Assembly: GCF_904846645.1 (NCBI RefSeq)
Contig: NZ_CAJHBO010000016.1
Coordinates: forward strand, 1 to 64,000
From: Psychrobacter sp. Pi2-1
Lineage (GTDB): Bacteria > Pseudomonadota > Gammaproteobacteria > Pseudomonadales > Moraxellaceae
Length of the DNA stretch: 64,000 nt
Reading direction: 5' to 3'
Made by a program: the position numbers and the translations under genes. Below, in pieces: positions 56,071 through 64,000 of this stretch (its first letter is position 1; each line of letters begins with the position of its first letter). The notes beneath the pieces were generated by a model. It saw only the letters and a program-made list of their open reading frames with translations, was not told the origin of the DNA and made no database searches.

Positions 56071-56457
56071 ATGGAACGCAATTACGGAACTGGTCGCCGC
56101 AAGACGTCTACTGCTCGTGTATTTTTATCAAAAGGTACTGGTAGTATCGTTGTTAACGGTAAGCCACTTGACGAATACTTCAGCCGTGAAACTTCACGCA
56201 TGGTTGTACGTCAGCCATTAGAACTACTAGACTCTGCTAACGCATATGATTTATATGTAACTGTTGCAGGCGGTGGTATTAGTGGTCAAGCTGGCGCAAT
56301 CCGCCACGGCATCACACGTGCATTAATCGAAGCTGACGAAACTTTAAAACCTGCTCTAAAAGCAGCTGGTTTTGTTACTCGTGATTCACGTCAAGTTGAA
56401 CGTAAGAAACTGGGTCTACGTAAAGCACGTAAACGTCCACAGTTCTCAAAACGTTAA
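56071..56457 (+). CDS. rpsI: 30S ribosomal protein S9
   Basis: A 128-residue ribosomal protein with [29 protein letters not shown] and the basic C-terminal tail [17 protein letters not shown] that reaches the P-site tRNA. AAGGATA precedes the ATG. Second gene of the rplM-rpsI operon. Confidence 0.98.
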   Translation: MERNYGTGRRKTSTARVFLSKGTGSIVVNGKPLDEYFSRETSRMVVRQPLELLDSANAYDLYVTVAGGGISGQAGAIRHGITRALIEADETLKPALKAAGFVTRDSRQVERKKLGLRKARKRPQFSKR

Positions 56458-56540
56458 TCAAAACTATCTCTTATATTTTTGCTGCTGTTGTCTTTTTCTC
56501 AGAGCTTCAGTAGTAAAGTTAAATAAGAGTCTGGTTTTGC

Positions 56541-56580
56541 AAAACCTTATAAGCTGGTCACAGCTTATAAGGTTTTTTTA
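56541..56580 (+). terminator. Intrinsic terminator of rplM-rpsI
   Basis: Perfect 16-bp stem AAAACCTTATAAGCTG/CAGCTTATAAGGTTTT with a 4-nt GTCA loop and T-run. The rest of 56458-56789 shows no gene. Confidence 0.92.
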
Positions 56581-56789
56581 TGCCTACTGATAGCGTGTTG
56601 ATTATCTGATTGTCTTCATCAAACAAGTTTCGTTTTACGGCAATAACTAACATGAGCACCTTGTTTCGACACTACAAAATAGAGCGTCTGTAGAAATTCT
56701 AACTTGCAAAGCATTAAACGCTACCCCATCATATCAGTAACTTTTTATTATTAGCCATGATGCCTCAAACCGTGCCGCAGAAGGATATT

Positions 56790-57878
56790 ATGAAAGCGCC
56801 AGAACAATTCGACCCTAGCAAGCCATCTGCCAATAGCAGCGTGCCGCCTAGTATGAAACAGTCGGCTAAGTCGCCTGCGATACCGGCTGGCACACCGACA
56901 ATTACCCAAAATCATAAGCGTACAGCGCAAGCAGAGCACAAACCATTTCAGTGGCAGTTTTTATCACCAAAGAATTGGGGCATTTGGTTATTATTCTTAA
57001 TAATGCTACCGATGATATATCTGCCGTTACGTTGGCAGTTTTGGCTAGGTCGTAAGCTTGGTATATTGATTTATAAAGTTGCTGGCTCACGTAGACGCGA
57101 TACATTAATCAACCTGAAGTTGGCATTTCCAGAGAAGCCCGAAGCTGAACGTGAATTAATGGCCAAGCAAGTATTTGTCAATCAAGGCATTGGTGTGTTT
57201 GAAACGTTATGCGCTTGGTTCCGGCCCAATATATTTACTAGAACTGTATCCATCTCAGGGTTACAGCATATTGTTAATGCGCAAAATGAGCAGCGGCCAG
57301 TTATCTTGCTCGGTGCGCATTATACGATGCTAGATTTGGGTGGCCTATTATGTGCGCAGTTTTTCCCAGTAGATTGTATGTATCGTACGCAAAACAACCC
57401 TTTATTAGACTGGTTTATTTATAATGGCCGTACCAATATTTTTGGTAAGCAAATCTCTAGTCGTGATATGCGTAGCTTAGTTACCTCTATCAAAGCCGGA
57501 CATGTCATCTGGTACTCTCCTGACCAAGACTACGGTCTCAAGCAAGGGGTGATGGCGCCATTTTTCGGTGTGCCTGCCGCAACGATTACTGCATCGCGTC
57601 GCATGGCAAAACTGGGTAGCAAAGCACAGCCACCAGCTGTCATGGCACTGCATACTTATCGGCAGACGCCTGACAACTTGCCGCGTGGTAAACGTCCCCA
57701 TTATCATTTGACGATTACGCCAGAATTAGACAACTACCCAAGTAAAGATGAAGTCGCTGATGCCACTCGGGTCAATGAAGTTTTAGAAGGGCTCATTCGT
57801 ATTGATCCTACACAGTGGATGTGGTTTCATCGCCGCTTCAAACATGGGCCAAACGGTCGTACTGATATCTATAAGTAA
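56790..57878 (+). CDS. LpxL-type lipid A acyltransferase
   Basis: About 362 residues, an inner-membrane acyltransferase adding a secondary acyl chain to lipid A. A polar N-terminal segment of about 50 residues precedes a hydrophobic helix (IWLLFLIMLPMIYLPL). The catalytic HX4D motif is HYTMLD (His177, Asp182 from this start), followed by MYRTQNNPLLDW and SPDQDYG. The first in-frame ATG at 56757 has no ribosome site; AAGGA lies 5 bases before the ATG at 56790. I cannot separate LpxL from LpxM or LpxP by eye. Confidence 0.9.
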   Translation: MKAPEQFDPSKPSANSSVPPSMKQSAKSPAIPAGTPTITQNHKRTAQAEHKPFQWQFLSPKNWGIWLLFLIMLPMIYLPLRWQFWLGRKLGILIYKVAGSRRRDTLINLKLAFPEKPEAERELMAKQVFVNQGIGVFETLCAWFRPNIFTRTVSISGLQHIVNAQNEQRPVILLGAHYTMLDLGGLLCAQFFPVDCMYRTQNNPLLDWFIYNGRTNIFGKQISSRDMRSLVTSIKAGHVIWYSPDQDYGLKQGVMAPFFGVPAATITASRRMAKLGSKAQPPAVMALHTYRQTPDNLPRGKRPHYHLTITPELDNYPSKDEVADATRVNEVLEGLIRIDPTQWMWFHRRFKHGPNGRTDIYK

Positions 57879-57986
57879 GCCTTTATTCCCAAAAATACTG
57901 GTGAAGTTTGCTATACTTTGCGGCTAATATTTTGCATTTTAGCTATGCACTGATAATAATTTGATAAACAAAATAACGGATTTCCC

Positions 57987-59072
57987 ATGAGCAATAACAG
58001 TACTCCTGACAATCAAGCTTCTAATACTTCAACTGAAGCCAAGCGCATCCTGACTGGTATCAAACCGACTGGTATTCCGCACTTAGGTAACTATGTTGGC
58101 GCGATTCGTCCAGCGATTGAGTCTATTCAAAATAGTGATCATGAAGCGTTTTTCTTTTTAGCAGACTACCATGGCATCATCGGCTGCTATGACCCTGCTA
58201 TCATTCACGAATCGACTAGAGCCATTGCAGCCACGTGGATTGCTTGTGGTCTAGACCCTGAGCGTGTCACGTTCTACCGTCAGTCAGACGTGCCTGAAAT
58301 TCCAGAACTTGCTTGGATTTTGAACTGCTCATGTGCCAAAGGTTTGATGAACCGCGCCCATGCCTATAAAGCAGCCGTTGATATCAATACAGAAAAAGCT
58401 GATGTCGATCCTGATCAAGGTGTCACCATGGGTCTGTTTGGTTATCCCGTGCTAATGGCGGCTGATATCTTGATGTTCAATGCTACCCATGTGCCAGTAG
58501 GTCGCGATCAAGTTCAGCATATCGAGATGGCGCGTGATATCGCAGGTACTTTTAATCATCGTTATAAGTCTCTTTTTACGCTACCGTCGGCAGTCGTTGA
58601 TAACGATATACCGCTGCTTACTGGGCTTGATGGCCGCAAGATGAGTAAGAGCTATAGCAATACTATTCCCCTATTTGGTGAGCCAAACCCGCAAGTCAGT
58701 CCTGAAAAACAGATGCATAAAGCCATCATGAAAATTGTGACTAACTCACAGCTACCTGATGAGCCAAAAGATCCTGATGATTCAGCTATCTTTGAGATTT
58801 ATAAAGCATTTGCGACCGCTGAAGAGATTGCTGATATGCGTGCGCGTTATGCCGCTGGTATTGGCTGGGGTGACGCTAAACAAGCGCTGTTTGATAAGAT
58901 TAATGACGAAATCGCGCCATTCCGTGCACGTTACGAAGAGCTGATGGCCAATCCAAAAGAGCTAGAAGAAATATTGCAGATGGGTGCAAATAAAGCCCGT
59001 CGCCATAGTCGTAAGCAACTAGACAAAGCTCGCCGTGCTATCGGTATCCGCCCGCTTGCTAAGCTTAAATAA
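57987..59072 (+). CDS. trpS: Tryptophanyl-tRNA synthetase
   Basis: A 361-residue class I synthetase. The HIGH-type motif lies in [32 protein letters not shown] contacts the adenylate, and KMSKS appears as [11 protein letters not shown] Thr/Ser/Asn-rich N-terminal tail of about 20 residues precedes the fold. It ends with a basic helix [16 protein letters not shown]. It is followed by scpA on the same strand after 48 bp. Confidence 0.96.
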   Translation: MSNNSTPDNQASNTSTEAKRILTGIKPTGIPHLGNYVGAIRPAIESIQNSDHEAFFFLADYHGIIGCYDPAIIHESTRAIAATWIACGLDPERVTFYRQSDVPEIPELAWILNCSCAKGLMNRAHAYKAAVDINTEKADVDPDQGVTMGLFGYPVLMAADILMFNATHVPVGRDQVQHIEMARDIAGTFNHRYKSLFTLPSAVVDNDIPLLTGLDGRKMSKSYSNTIPLFGEPNPQVSPEKQMHKAIMKIVTNSQLPDEPKDPDDSAIFEIYKAFATAEEIADMRARYAAGIGWGDAKQALFDKINDEIAPFRARYEELMANPKELEEILQMGANKARRHSRKQLDKARRAIGIRPLAKLK

Positions 59073-59120
59073 TCGTTGCTGGAATAGTCGTTTCACTGAC
59101 GCAACTTATTATCAAAGCGG

Positions 59121-60074
59121 GTGCTAAACGTGCAAACTGAACCAAACACCAAACAGGCGGCTTTGTCTAAAGTCGCCTTATCTGCTATGGCGGATTCAAC
59201 CTCCGAGCTTACAGACAATCAGAGCGAGCATGATGAATCAATCAACCATGATATGTCGCTACGTATCTATCAGACGCCTGTGCAGCATTTGCCAGAAGAC
59301 CTGTATGTACCACCGCAAGCCTTTGCTATTTGGTTAGAGCAGTTTGCTGGTCCATTGGATTTTCTATTATATTTGGTCAAAAAGAACAACGTCGATTTGA
59401 CCCAAATGCCTATTCTGCCCATCACTGAGCAGTACTTAGCTTATATCGGTGAACTGGATACCGAGCACTTTGAATTAGCGGGTGATTATCTGCTTATGGC
59501 ATCAACGCTCATCGCTATCAAAACCGAACTGCTATTGCCTGCCCCTGATACCCCAACCGACGAGCGTGACCCAAAAGCAGAACTGATCGAACGCCTCGAA
59601 GAATACGCGCAAATCAAAGTGGTCAGTCAGCGCCTAGACAATCTAGTGCGCTTAGAGCGTGATGTGTTTTTGGCAATGGTTAGTATGCCTGGTCAAGACG
59701 TTATGAATGCGGAACTGCCAAGCTACTCACCTAACTTGCTGATTGATAGCTTATTTAAAATGCAGTTACAGCCTGACTATCAAATGCATACGATCAAAGT
59801 TGATGCAGTACCCCTTGCCGATCGTATTGCCAGTATTAGCAGACAATTAAGTACAGATGGGGCGCGCTCCTTTTATGAGCTACTAGATAAAGCACAAGGT
59901 AAAATAGGCGTGGTCGTGAGTTTTGTCGCCGTACTTGAGCTTATAAAGCGGCAGTTAGTTGGTGTGGTCAATATTGAGACAGATAGCGATGTCGTCAACT
60001 CTGTTTACAATAATTCTGATCAGACTAATATGAATAATGAATCCACAAATCTCACATTACAGTGGTTAGCCTAG
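59121..60074 (+). CDS. scpA: Segregation and condensation protein A
   Basis: A 317-residue kleisin subunit of the SMC-ScpAB condensin. The N-terminal FAGPLDFLLYLVKKNNVDLTQMPI and DYLLMASTLIAIKTELLLP segments are diagnostic, and a C-terminal winged helix carries VVVSFVAVLELIKRQLV. Residues 1-60 are an acidic, poorly conserved extension. The start is GTG at 59121 or 59130; an ATG at residue 23 is also possible. An smc gene is not in the window. scpB follows after 70 bp. Confidence 0.93.
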   Translation: MLNVQTEPNTKQAALSKVALSAMADSTSELTDNQSEHDESINHDMSLRIYQTPVQHLPEDLYVPPQAFAIWLEQFAGPLDFLLYLVKKNNVDLTQMPILPITEQYLAYIGELDTEHFELAGDYLLMASTLIAIKTELLLPAPDTPTDERDPKAELIERLEEYAQIKVVSQRLDNLVRLERDVFLAMVSMPGQDVMNAELPSYSPNLLIDSLFKMQLQPDYQMHTIKVDAVPLADRIASISRQLSTDGARSFYELLDKAQGKIGVVVSFVAVLELIKRQLVGVVNIETDSDVVNSVYNNSDQTNMNNESTNLTLQWLA

Positions 60075-60144
60075 TAGGCTCTAAGACTGTCTCTTAGACT
60101 ACTCTCTATTAAAATCACAATATTGAAATAAGAGCATACTTTAG

Positions 60145-60759
60145 ATGGTAGATATTGAAGACCCAAAGCAACATGATGAGACCCTAGAATCAACAACTAT
60201 GACTACATCACCATCAGCTGAAGCGCAGCATAATTCTCTTGAAGAGATGAGTAAACGTATTGAAGTACTGTTGCATGCCTCAGAAGCACCGCTGACCGCT
60301 CACGCATTAAAGAAACATTTGTCATTATCTACTAAAGAATTAAAGCAAACCTTGGAAGTGCTGCAACAACGCTTAGATACAGGTGTGCTTAGGCTACATG
60401 AGACCGCCAGCGGTTATCGTTTACAGATATCTGATGACTATAGCAGTCTAATTCAGCGTATTTTTCCGCAGCGTCAGGAACGCTTGAGCCAAGCTTTACT
60501 TGAAACCCTAAGTGTCATTGCTTATAAACAACCTGTGACACGCAGTGATATCGAGCATGTGCGCGGAGTAACATTATCGAGCAATATACTGCGCCAGTTG
60601 TTTGATAAAGGCTGGATTGTGGAGAAAGGCTTTAAAGATACGCTAGGTCGTCCTGCCTTACTTCATACTACTGCGCAGTTTTTAGATGCGTTTGGATTAA
60701 GCCATCTGGATGAACTGCCACCTATGCCAGATATGGAAACCATACGAGCTATGTCTTAA
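60145..60759 (+). CDS. scpB: Segregation and condensation protein B
   Basis: A 204-residue partner of ScpA made of two winged-helix domains. Visible are IEVLLHASEAPLTAHALKKHL, LSQALLETLSVIAYKQPVTRSDIEHVRGV and LFDKGWIVEKGFKDTLGRPALL, all typical of ScpB. An N-terminal polar stretch of about 30 residues precedes the fold. Third gene of a likely trpS-scpA-scpB unit ended by the terminator at 60794. Confidence 0.95.
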   Translation: MVDIEDPKQHDETLESTTMTTSPSAEAQHNSLEEMSKRIEVLLHASEAPLTAHALKKHLSLSTKELKQTLEVLQQRLDTGVLRLHETASGYRLQISDDYSSLIQRIFPQRQERLSQALLETLSVIAYKQPVTRSDIEHVRGVTLSSNILRQLFDKGWIVEKGFKDTLGRPALLHTTAQFLDAFGLSHLDELPPMPDMETIRAMS

Positions 60760-60793
60760 ATTTTCTGCTAAATAAACTATAGTTACTCACATA

Positions 60794-60827
60794 AAAAAGG
60801 ACAGACCGCATAGGATCTGTCCTTTTT
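60794..60827. terminator. Bidirectional terminator between scpB and lolA
   Basis: Stem AAAAAGGACAGA/TCTGTCCTTTTT with a 10-nt loop between the converging genes. Confidence 0.87.
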
Positions 60828-60879
60828 ATTACGTTGCTAATTTTGAACTGATATCCAAACCTAGCAATATATCTGTTAA

Positions 60880-61566
60880 TTACTGATTGATAACGTCAAC
60901 ACCCTTTGGTGGTGTAAATTTAAACTGACTGCTACCGATACTTGGGTTCATCTTGATACCGCTAAACTTGATAGAGGTTGTCTGACCCAAGGTGTCGTTC
61001 AATACCATCATGACAGGTTTGCCACCACTAAAACTTATTGAAAGACTTTTGAAACTTGCGCTGTCTGCCTTAGGATAGAGCACATAGTAGTTTTTGTTGT
61101 CATATGGCTGAGTGATCTTAAAGTTTTGGTCAATCTTGCTTGGATCACCTGATAGTAGCAAGGCTGGTGTATTACCTACTTGACTGTCAACATTCTGCTT
61201 AGTCGCTTGCTCTAAATCTTTGTCATAAACCCACATAGAGTTACCATTAGCAACGATCAGCTGCTCTGATGGTGACTTGGTTTCCCAGCGGAAGTTATTT
61301 GGACGTTGGACACTCATAGAGCCTTTAAATGTACCACTACTCGCACCTTTAGTCGTTTGACTAAAATTGGCCGTCATACTCTTGGTATTGGTCAGCAATT
61401 TGTTCAGACGTTTAGCAGCTGTTAGGTTGTCAGCAGGAGCTGCGGTAGCCGTTTGAGTCAATGCCATCATTGGCGCTGCGATACCTAGCGATGTCATTAA
61501 CACACCTGCTAAAGCACCACTCATCATTTTTTGTTTGGTTGATTTTTTCGTAGATAAGTTCATCAT
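60880..61566 (-). CDS. lolA: Outer-membrane lipoprotein carrier protein LolA
   Basis: A 228-residue periplasmic carrier that ferries lipoproteins from LolCDE to LolB. The signal peptide ends near TATAA (about 42). The mature part shows SMTANFSQTT, GSMSVQRPNNFRWE, LIVANGNSMWVYDKDLEQAT and FKFTPPKGVDVI, the LolA pattern. AGAGGAT precedes tandem ATG codons at 61566 and 61563. The upstream region 61567-61977 carries its promoter and the rpmA terminator. Confidence 0.94.
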   Translation of the reverse strand: MMNLSTKKSTKQKMMSGALAGVLMTSLGIAAPMMALTQTATAAPADNLTAAKRLNKLLTNTKSMTANFSQTTKGASSGTFKGSMSVQRPNNFRWETKSPSEQLIVANGNSMWVYDKDLEQATKQNVDSQVGNTPALLLSGDPSKIDQNFKITQPYDNKNYYVLYPKADSASFKSLSISFSGGKPVMMVLNDTLGQTTSIKFSGIKMNPSIGSSQFKFTPPKGVDVINQ

Positions 61567-61890
61567 AAATCCTCTCTAAAAAAGCATAATCGCTTTAAAG
61601 TTGTCGCTAAAAATAAAATGTTCTATTGAAATTTTTGTTTTCTATAAATACTGATTTTACCAAGCTAAAGCTGGTAACCATCAGCAATGGCAACAGTGTG
61701 CCAGTTTTTTTATTACGCGCCTAGTCATGATTTGCAATCTTTACTACGGCTGCCATACACGCTTGTAACCAATACAGTTACACGGTAAAAGTTTACATTT
61801 AGAATTCTTAGCTACAGTAGTTATGCTAGTAGTAAGTTTAAAAATATCGCTTAAAATAGTTCTTATTAATTTATATCACCCTACAAACGT

Positions 61891-61927
61891 AAAAAACCCC
61901 TACTACCATAAGGCAGTAAGGGCTTTT
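61891..61927 (-). terminator. Intrinsic terminator of rplU-rpmA
   Basis: On the minus strand CCCTTACTGCC-TTAT-GGTAGTAGGGG pairs fully if G-U is allowed, followed by TTTTTT. It is about 50 bp after the rpmA stop. Confidence 0.82.
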
Positions 61928-61977
61928 TTAATTATCTGATCATTCTATTCAAAGAATAAAACGACCTAAATAGATAA

Positions 61978-62235
61978 TTATGCGTTTTCAACCGTAACAT
62001 AACGACGGTTAAATTTACCTTTGGTCGCAAACTTTACAACACCGTCATTCAGTGCAAATAAAGTATGGTCACGACCCATGCCAACGCCTTCGCCTGCGTG
62101 GAATTCTGTACCACGTTGACGAACGATGATGTTACCAGCTGTGATAGCTTGGCCACCAAAGATTTTTACGCCTAGCATTTTTGGGTTTGAATCACGACCG
62201 TTACGGCTCGAACCGGCAGCTTTTTTATGTGCCAT
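61978..62235 (-). CDS. rpmA: 50S ribosomal protein L27
   Basis: An 85-residue ribosomal protein starting [16 protein letters not shown] and containing [21 protein letters not shown] and [11 protein letters not shown], exactly the bacterial L27 pattern. AAGGAG precedes the ATG. It follows rplU after 91 bp. Confidence 0.98.
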   Translation of the reverse strand: MAHKKAAGSSRNGRDSNPKMLGVKIFGGQAITAGNIIVRQRGTEFHAGEGVGMGRDHTLFALNDGVVKFATKGKFNRRYVTVENA

Positions 62236-62326
62236 GAGAAAATCTCCTTGTTAATTTGACTTATCGCTGATGCGATAACTCTTAAGCATTTAGTGCGCTA
62301 TTTAGCAATAATTGCTAAATGAATAA

Positions 62327-62638
62327 TTAGGCATTAATCGCTTTGATTTTTAACAAGGTGTACCATTGGCGGTGACCTTGTTCTTTGTGATAATGCTTAC
62401 GACGGTTGTGCTTGATGATACGGATTTTTTCGCCGCGACCATGCTCAACAACTTCAACTTCTACGCTAGCGCCGTCAACAACAGGCTGACCGATTTTGAC
62501 GTTATCGCCGTCAACAACCATCAACACGTCTTCAAATTTGATTGTTTCGCCTTTTTCTGCTTTTAGTAGTTCAACTTTAAGCAATTCATCGACGACTACA
62601 CGGTGCTGTTTACCACCAGTTTTGATTACTGCGTACAT
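62327..62638 (-). CDS. rplU: 50S ribosomal protein L21
   Basis: A 103-residue ribosomal protein starting [14 protein letters not shown] and ending with [21 protein letters not shown], containing [15 protein letters not shown] precedes the ATG. It begins the rplU-rpmA operon, divergent from ispB as in many gammaproteobacteria. Confidence 0.98.
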   Translation of the reverse strand: MYAVIKTGGKQHRVVVDELLKVELLKAEKGETIKFEDVLMVVDGDNVKIGQPVVDGASVEVEVVEHGRGEKIRIIKHNRRKHYHKEQGHRQWYTLLKIKAINA

Positions 62639-63207
62639 TGTATGACTCCGTTTAACCCGTGTGCCGTGGCTGATGTTATACCAACGCTTTTACGACGAAC
62701 ACGACAGGGAAAAATTAAAGGCAAGATTTTACGGCTTTTTGCTCATAAAAGCAAGCCGCGCCTCTTGTTTTTGCAAGGTGGTTACACTAATGACCATCTC
62801 TCATTTAGCTATAACGGCTGCTCATCAAAGAAAGTCGATAAACGACAATACAAATATAAACACGAGAAATAGTAAAGATGAGTGATAGATTAAGCCCAAC
62901 AGTGGCCATTATAACTTATGCAATCAGTTACTTACAGCCTTTTATGAATCATTTATGTGACCAATAAGCTTAAAATGCGCTAGATAATATATCCTCCAAA
63001 CATAAGACATTTTTTATAATCTTTATTCTATTTAATAGGCATAGTAAGCCCTGTATATCATACGCTTGACCTACTTGTGCTATATACTTTAACCAACAAT
63101 TTAAGCAGATAGCTATGCTATCATAAGCGAAATAATACCTTACCTATAGATAGATAAAGTCAAGGTTATACCAACTCTCTTTACTCTTATTAATATGACT
63201 ATTTATT
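62639..63207. other. Divergent intergenic region between rplU and ispB
   Basis: About 570 bp, strongly AT-rich, that must carry promoters for both directions. Overlapping short open frames at 62603-62885 partly mirror rplU and have no support. No structured RNA is evident. Confidence 0.5.
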
Positions 63208-64000
63208 ATGACTAGTACCTCTTTAAATAATACCGTGCCTGCCTCTCAATCGATGCCTAGCTATGCTGATATTCAAAGTATTGTAGCCAATGACTTTGAG
63301 GTAATGGACAAGCAAGTGTTTGGCAGTTTGAACTCAAAAGTACAACTCGTCATGAGCGTCTCGCAACACGTGATCAATGCTGGCGGCAAACGTATGCGTC
63401 CGCTGATTACGTTGCTCTGCGCACGTATGTTTGATGACAACCCATCAGAAAAGGCCATGCATCTAGCTGCTATCACGGAAATGCTACATACCGCTACCCT
63501 AGTCCATGACGATGTCATCGATGAGTCAGGGCAACGCCGTGGAAAGCCGACGGCAAATGCGACGTGGGACAATGCTACTGCCGTATTGGTCGGTGACTAT
63601 TTGATTGCTCGTGCGTTCAACCTATTGGTTGGTTTTCAAAGCCTGCCACTGTTGCAAGTATTCTCCGATGGGACTTGTGATATTGCTGAAGGCGAAGTAT
63701 TACAGCTACAGCATCAGCATAACCCTGCTGCGACAGAGGAAGATTACTTACGCATTATCGATGGCAAAACTTCACGCCTGTTCATGATGGCGACCCAAGG
63801 TGCTGCTATCTTGCAAGATAAGACAGAATATATGACGGCATTGGGCGATTTCGGACAGCATTTTGGTAATGCGTTTCAAATTATCGATGATGTGCTTGAT
63901 TATAGTGGCGATAGCGACGTAATGGGCAAAAACCTAGGCGATGACCTTGCTGAAGGCAAGCCTACCCTACCGACTATCAAAGCACTCGAACTACTCAAAG
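63208..64000 (+). CDS. ispB: Octaprenyl diphosphate synthase, partial (3' end outside window)
   Basis: The open frame from the ATG at 63208 runs without a stop to the window edge (264 codons). It is a trans-prenyltransferase: first Asp-rich motif in LVHDDVIDE, the GGKRMRP substrate segment, GDYLIARAF, DGKTSRLF, and the second Asp-rich motif in FQIIDDVLDYSGD followed by GKNLGDDLAEGKPTLP. It makes the polyprenyl tail of ubiquinone, linking to ubiE/ubiJ/ubiB in this window. Its position divergent from rplU-rpmA is the classical ispB context. Tail length cannot be told from sequence. Confidence 0.93.
   Translation, partial: MTSTSLNNTVPASQSMPSYADIQSIVANDFEVMDKQVFGSLNSKVQLVMSVSQHVINAGGKRMRPLITLLCARMFDDNPSEKAMHLAAITEMLHTATLVHDDVIDESGQRRGKPTANATWDNATAVLVGDYLIARAFNLLVGFQSLPLLQVFSDGTCDIAEGEVLQLQHQHNPAATEEDYLRIIDGKTSRLFMMATQGAAILQDKTEYMTALGDFGQHFGNAFQIIDDVLDYSGDSDVMGKNLGDDLAEGKPTLPTIKALELLK

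Noticed and set aside
62603-62885. Overlapping plus-strand open frames near the rplU start
   Set aside because: One overlaps rplU on the opposite strand and both lie in the promoter region of rplU; no ribosome site.

Overview
This 64 kb window is chromosomal DNA of a gammaproteobacterium, most likely Psychrobacter or a close relative in the Moraxellaceae. That assignment is an inference from gene content and protein sequence character: a two-domain PPK2 polyphosphate kinase, a ubiE-ubiJ-ubiB cluster, PilS/PilR, an Ala/Glu-rich lipoprotein between pgk and fba, moderate GC coding DNA and very AT-rich spacers. Almost all of it is housekeeping DNA. There is no CRISPR array, prophage or obvious defence island.

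Layout. 1-127 is the right end of an IS3-family insertion sequence cut by the window edge. 165-3350 carries a metallo-beta-lactamase/double-rhodanese protein, tRNA-Asp and tRNA-Val, and two oxidative-stress enzymes (glutathione peroxidase, MsrB). 3600-5500 holds an XRE-type HTH domain fused to an AlaA-like aminotransferase, preceded by two matching 17-bp palindromes that look like its operators. 5560-9431 encodes a PiT phosphate transporter and a two-domain PPK2 enzyme (phosphate and polyphosphate handling). 9752-15769 has a conserved gene of unknown function, then ubiE, ubiJ and ubiB (ubiquinone synthesis) and a D-lactate dehydrogenase-like flavoprotein that could feed the quinone pool. 15869-21035 has ruvB/ruvA, then fba, a lipoprotein and pgk. 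21540-23773 has a DksA/TraR-like protein, thiE and a PBP7-type endopeptidase. 24167-28397 has a GacA/UvrY-like regulator followed by pilS-pilR.

28472-33863 has a carboxy-terminal processing protease, gpmI, the 6S RNA gene with a clear sigma-70 promoter, fxsA and ruvC. 34025-38983 has a META/DUF4377 lipoprotein, a GST, a 1-Cys peroxiredoxin and glnS. 39298-45669 has ppiB, lpxH, orn, rsgA, the yibN-grxC-secB cluster and adk. 46001-50541 is a ccmF-ccmG-ccmH-ccmI block for cytochrome c maturation without ccmABCDE alongside. 50822-60759 has a DUF445 membrane protein, mrdA (PBP2), rsmD, rplM-rpsI, an LpxL-type acyltransferase, trpS and scpA-scpB. 60880-64000 has lolA, rpmA, rplU and, divergently, the start of ispB, which runs off the window.

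Most transcription units end in well-formed intrinsic terminators, many usable on both strands. The best candidates for something under-described are the HTH-aminotransferase fusion with its twin operators, the nested-palindrome element upstream of ruvC, the extended N-terminus of UbiE and the extended linker of PilR. All functional calls come from reading motifs and gene order; no database search was run.
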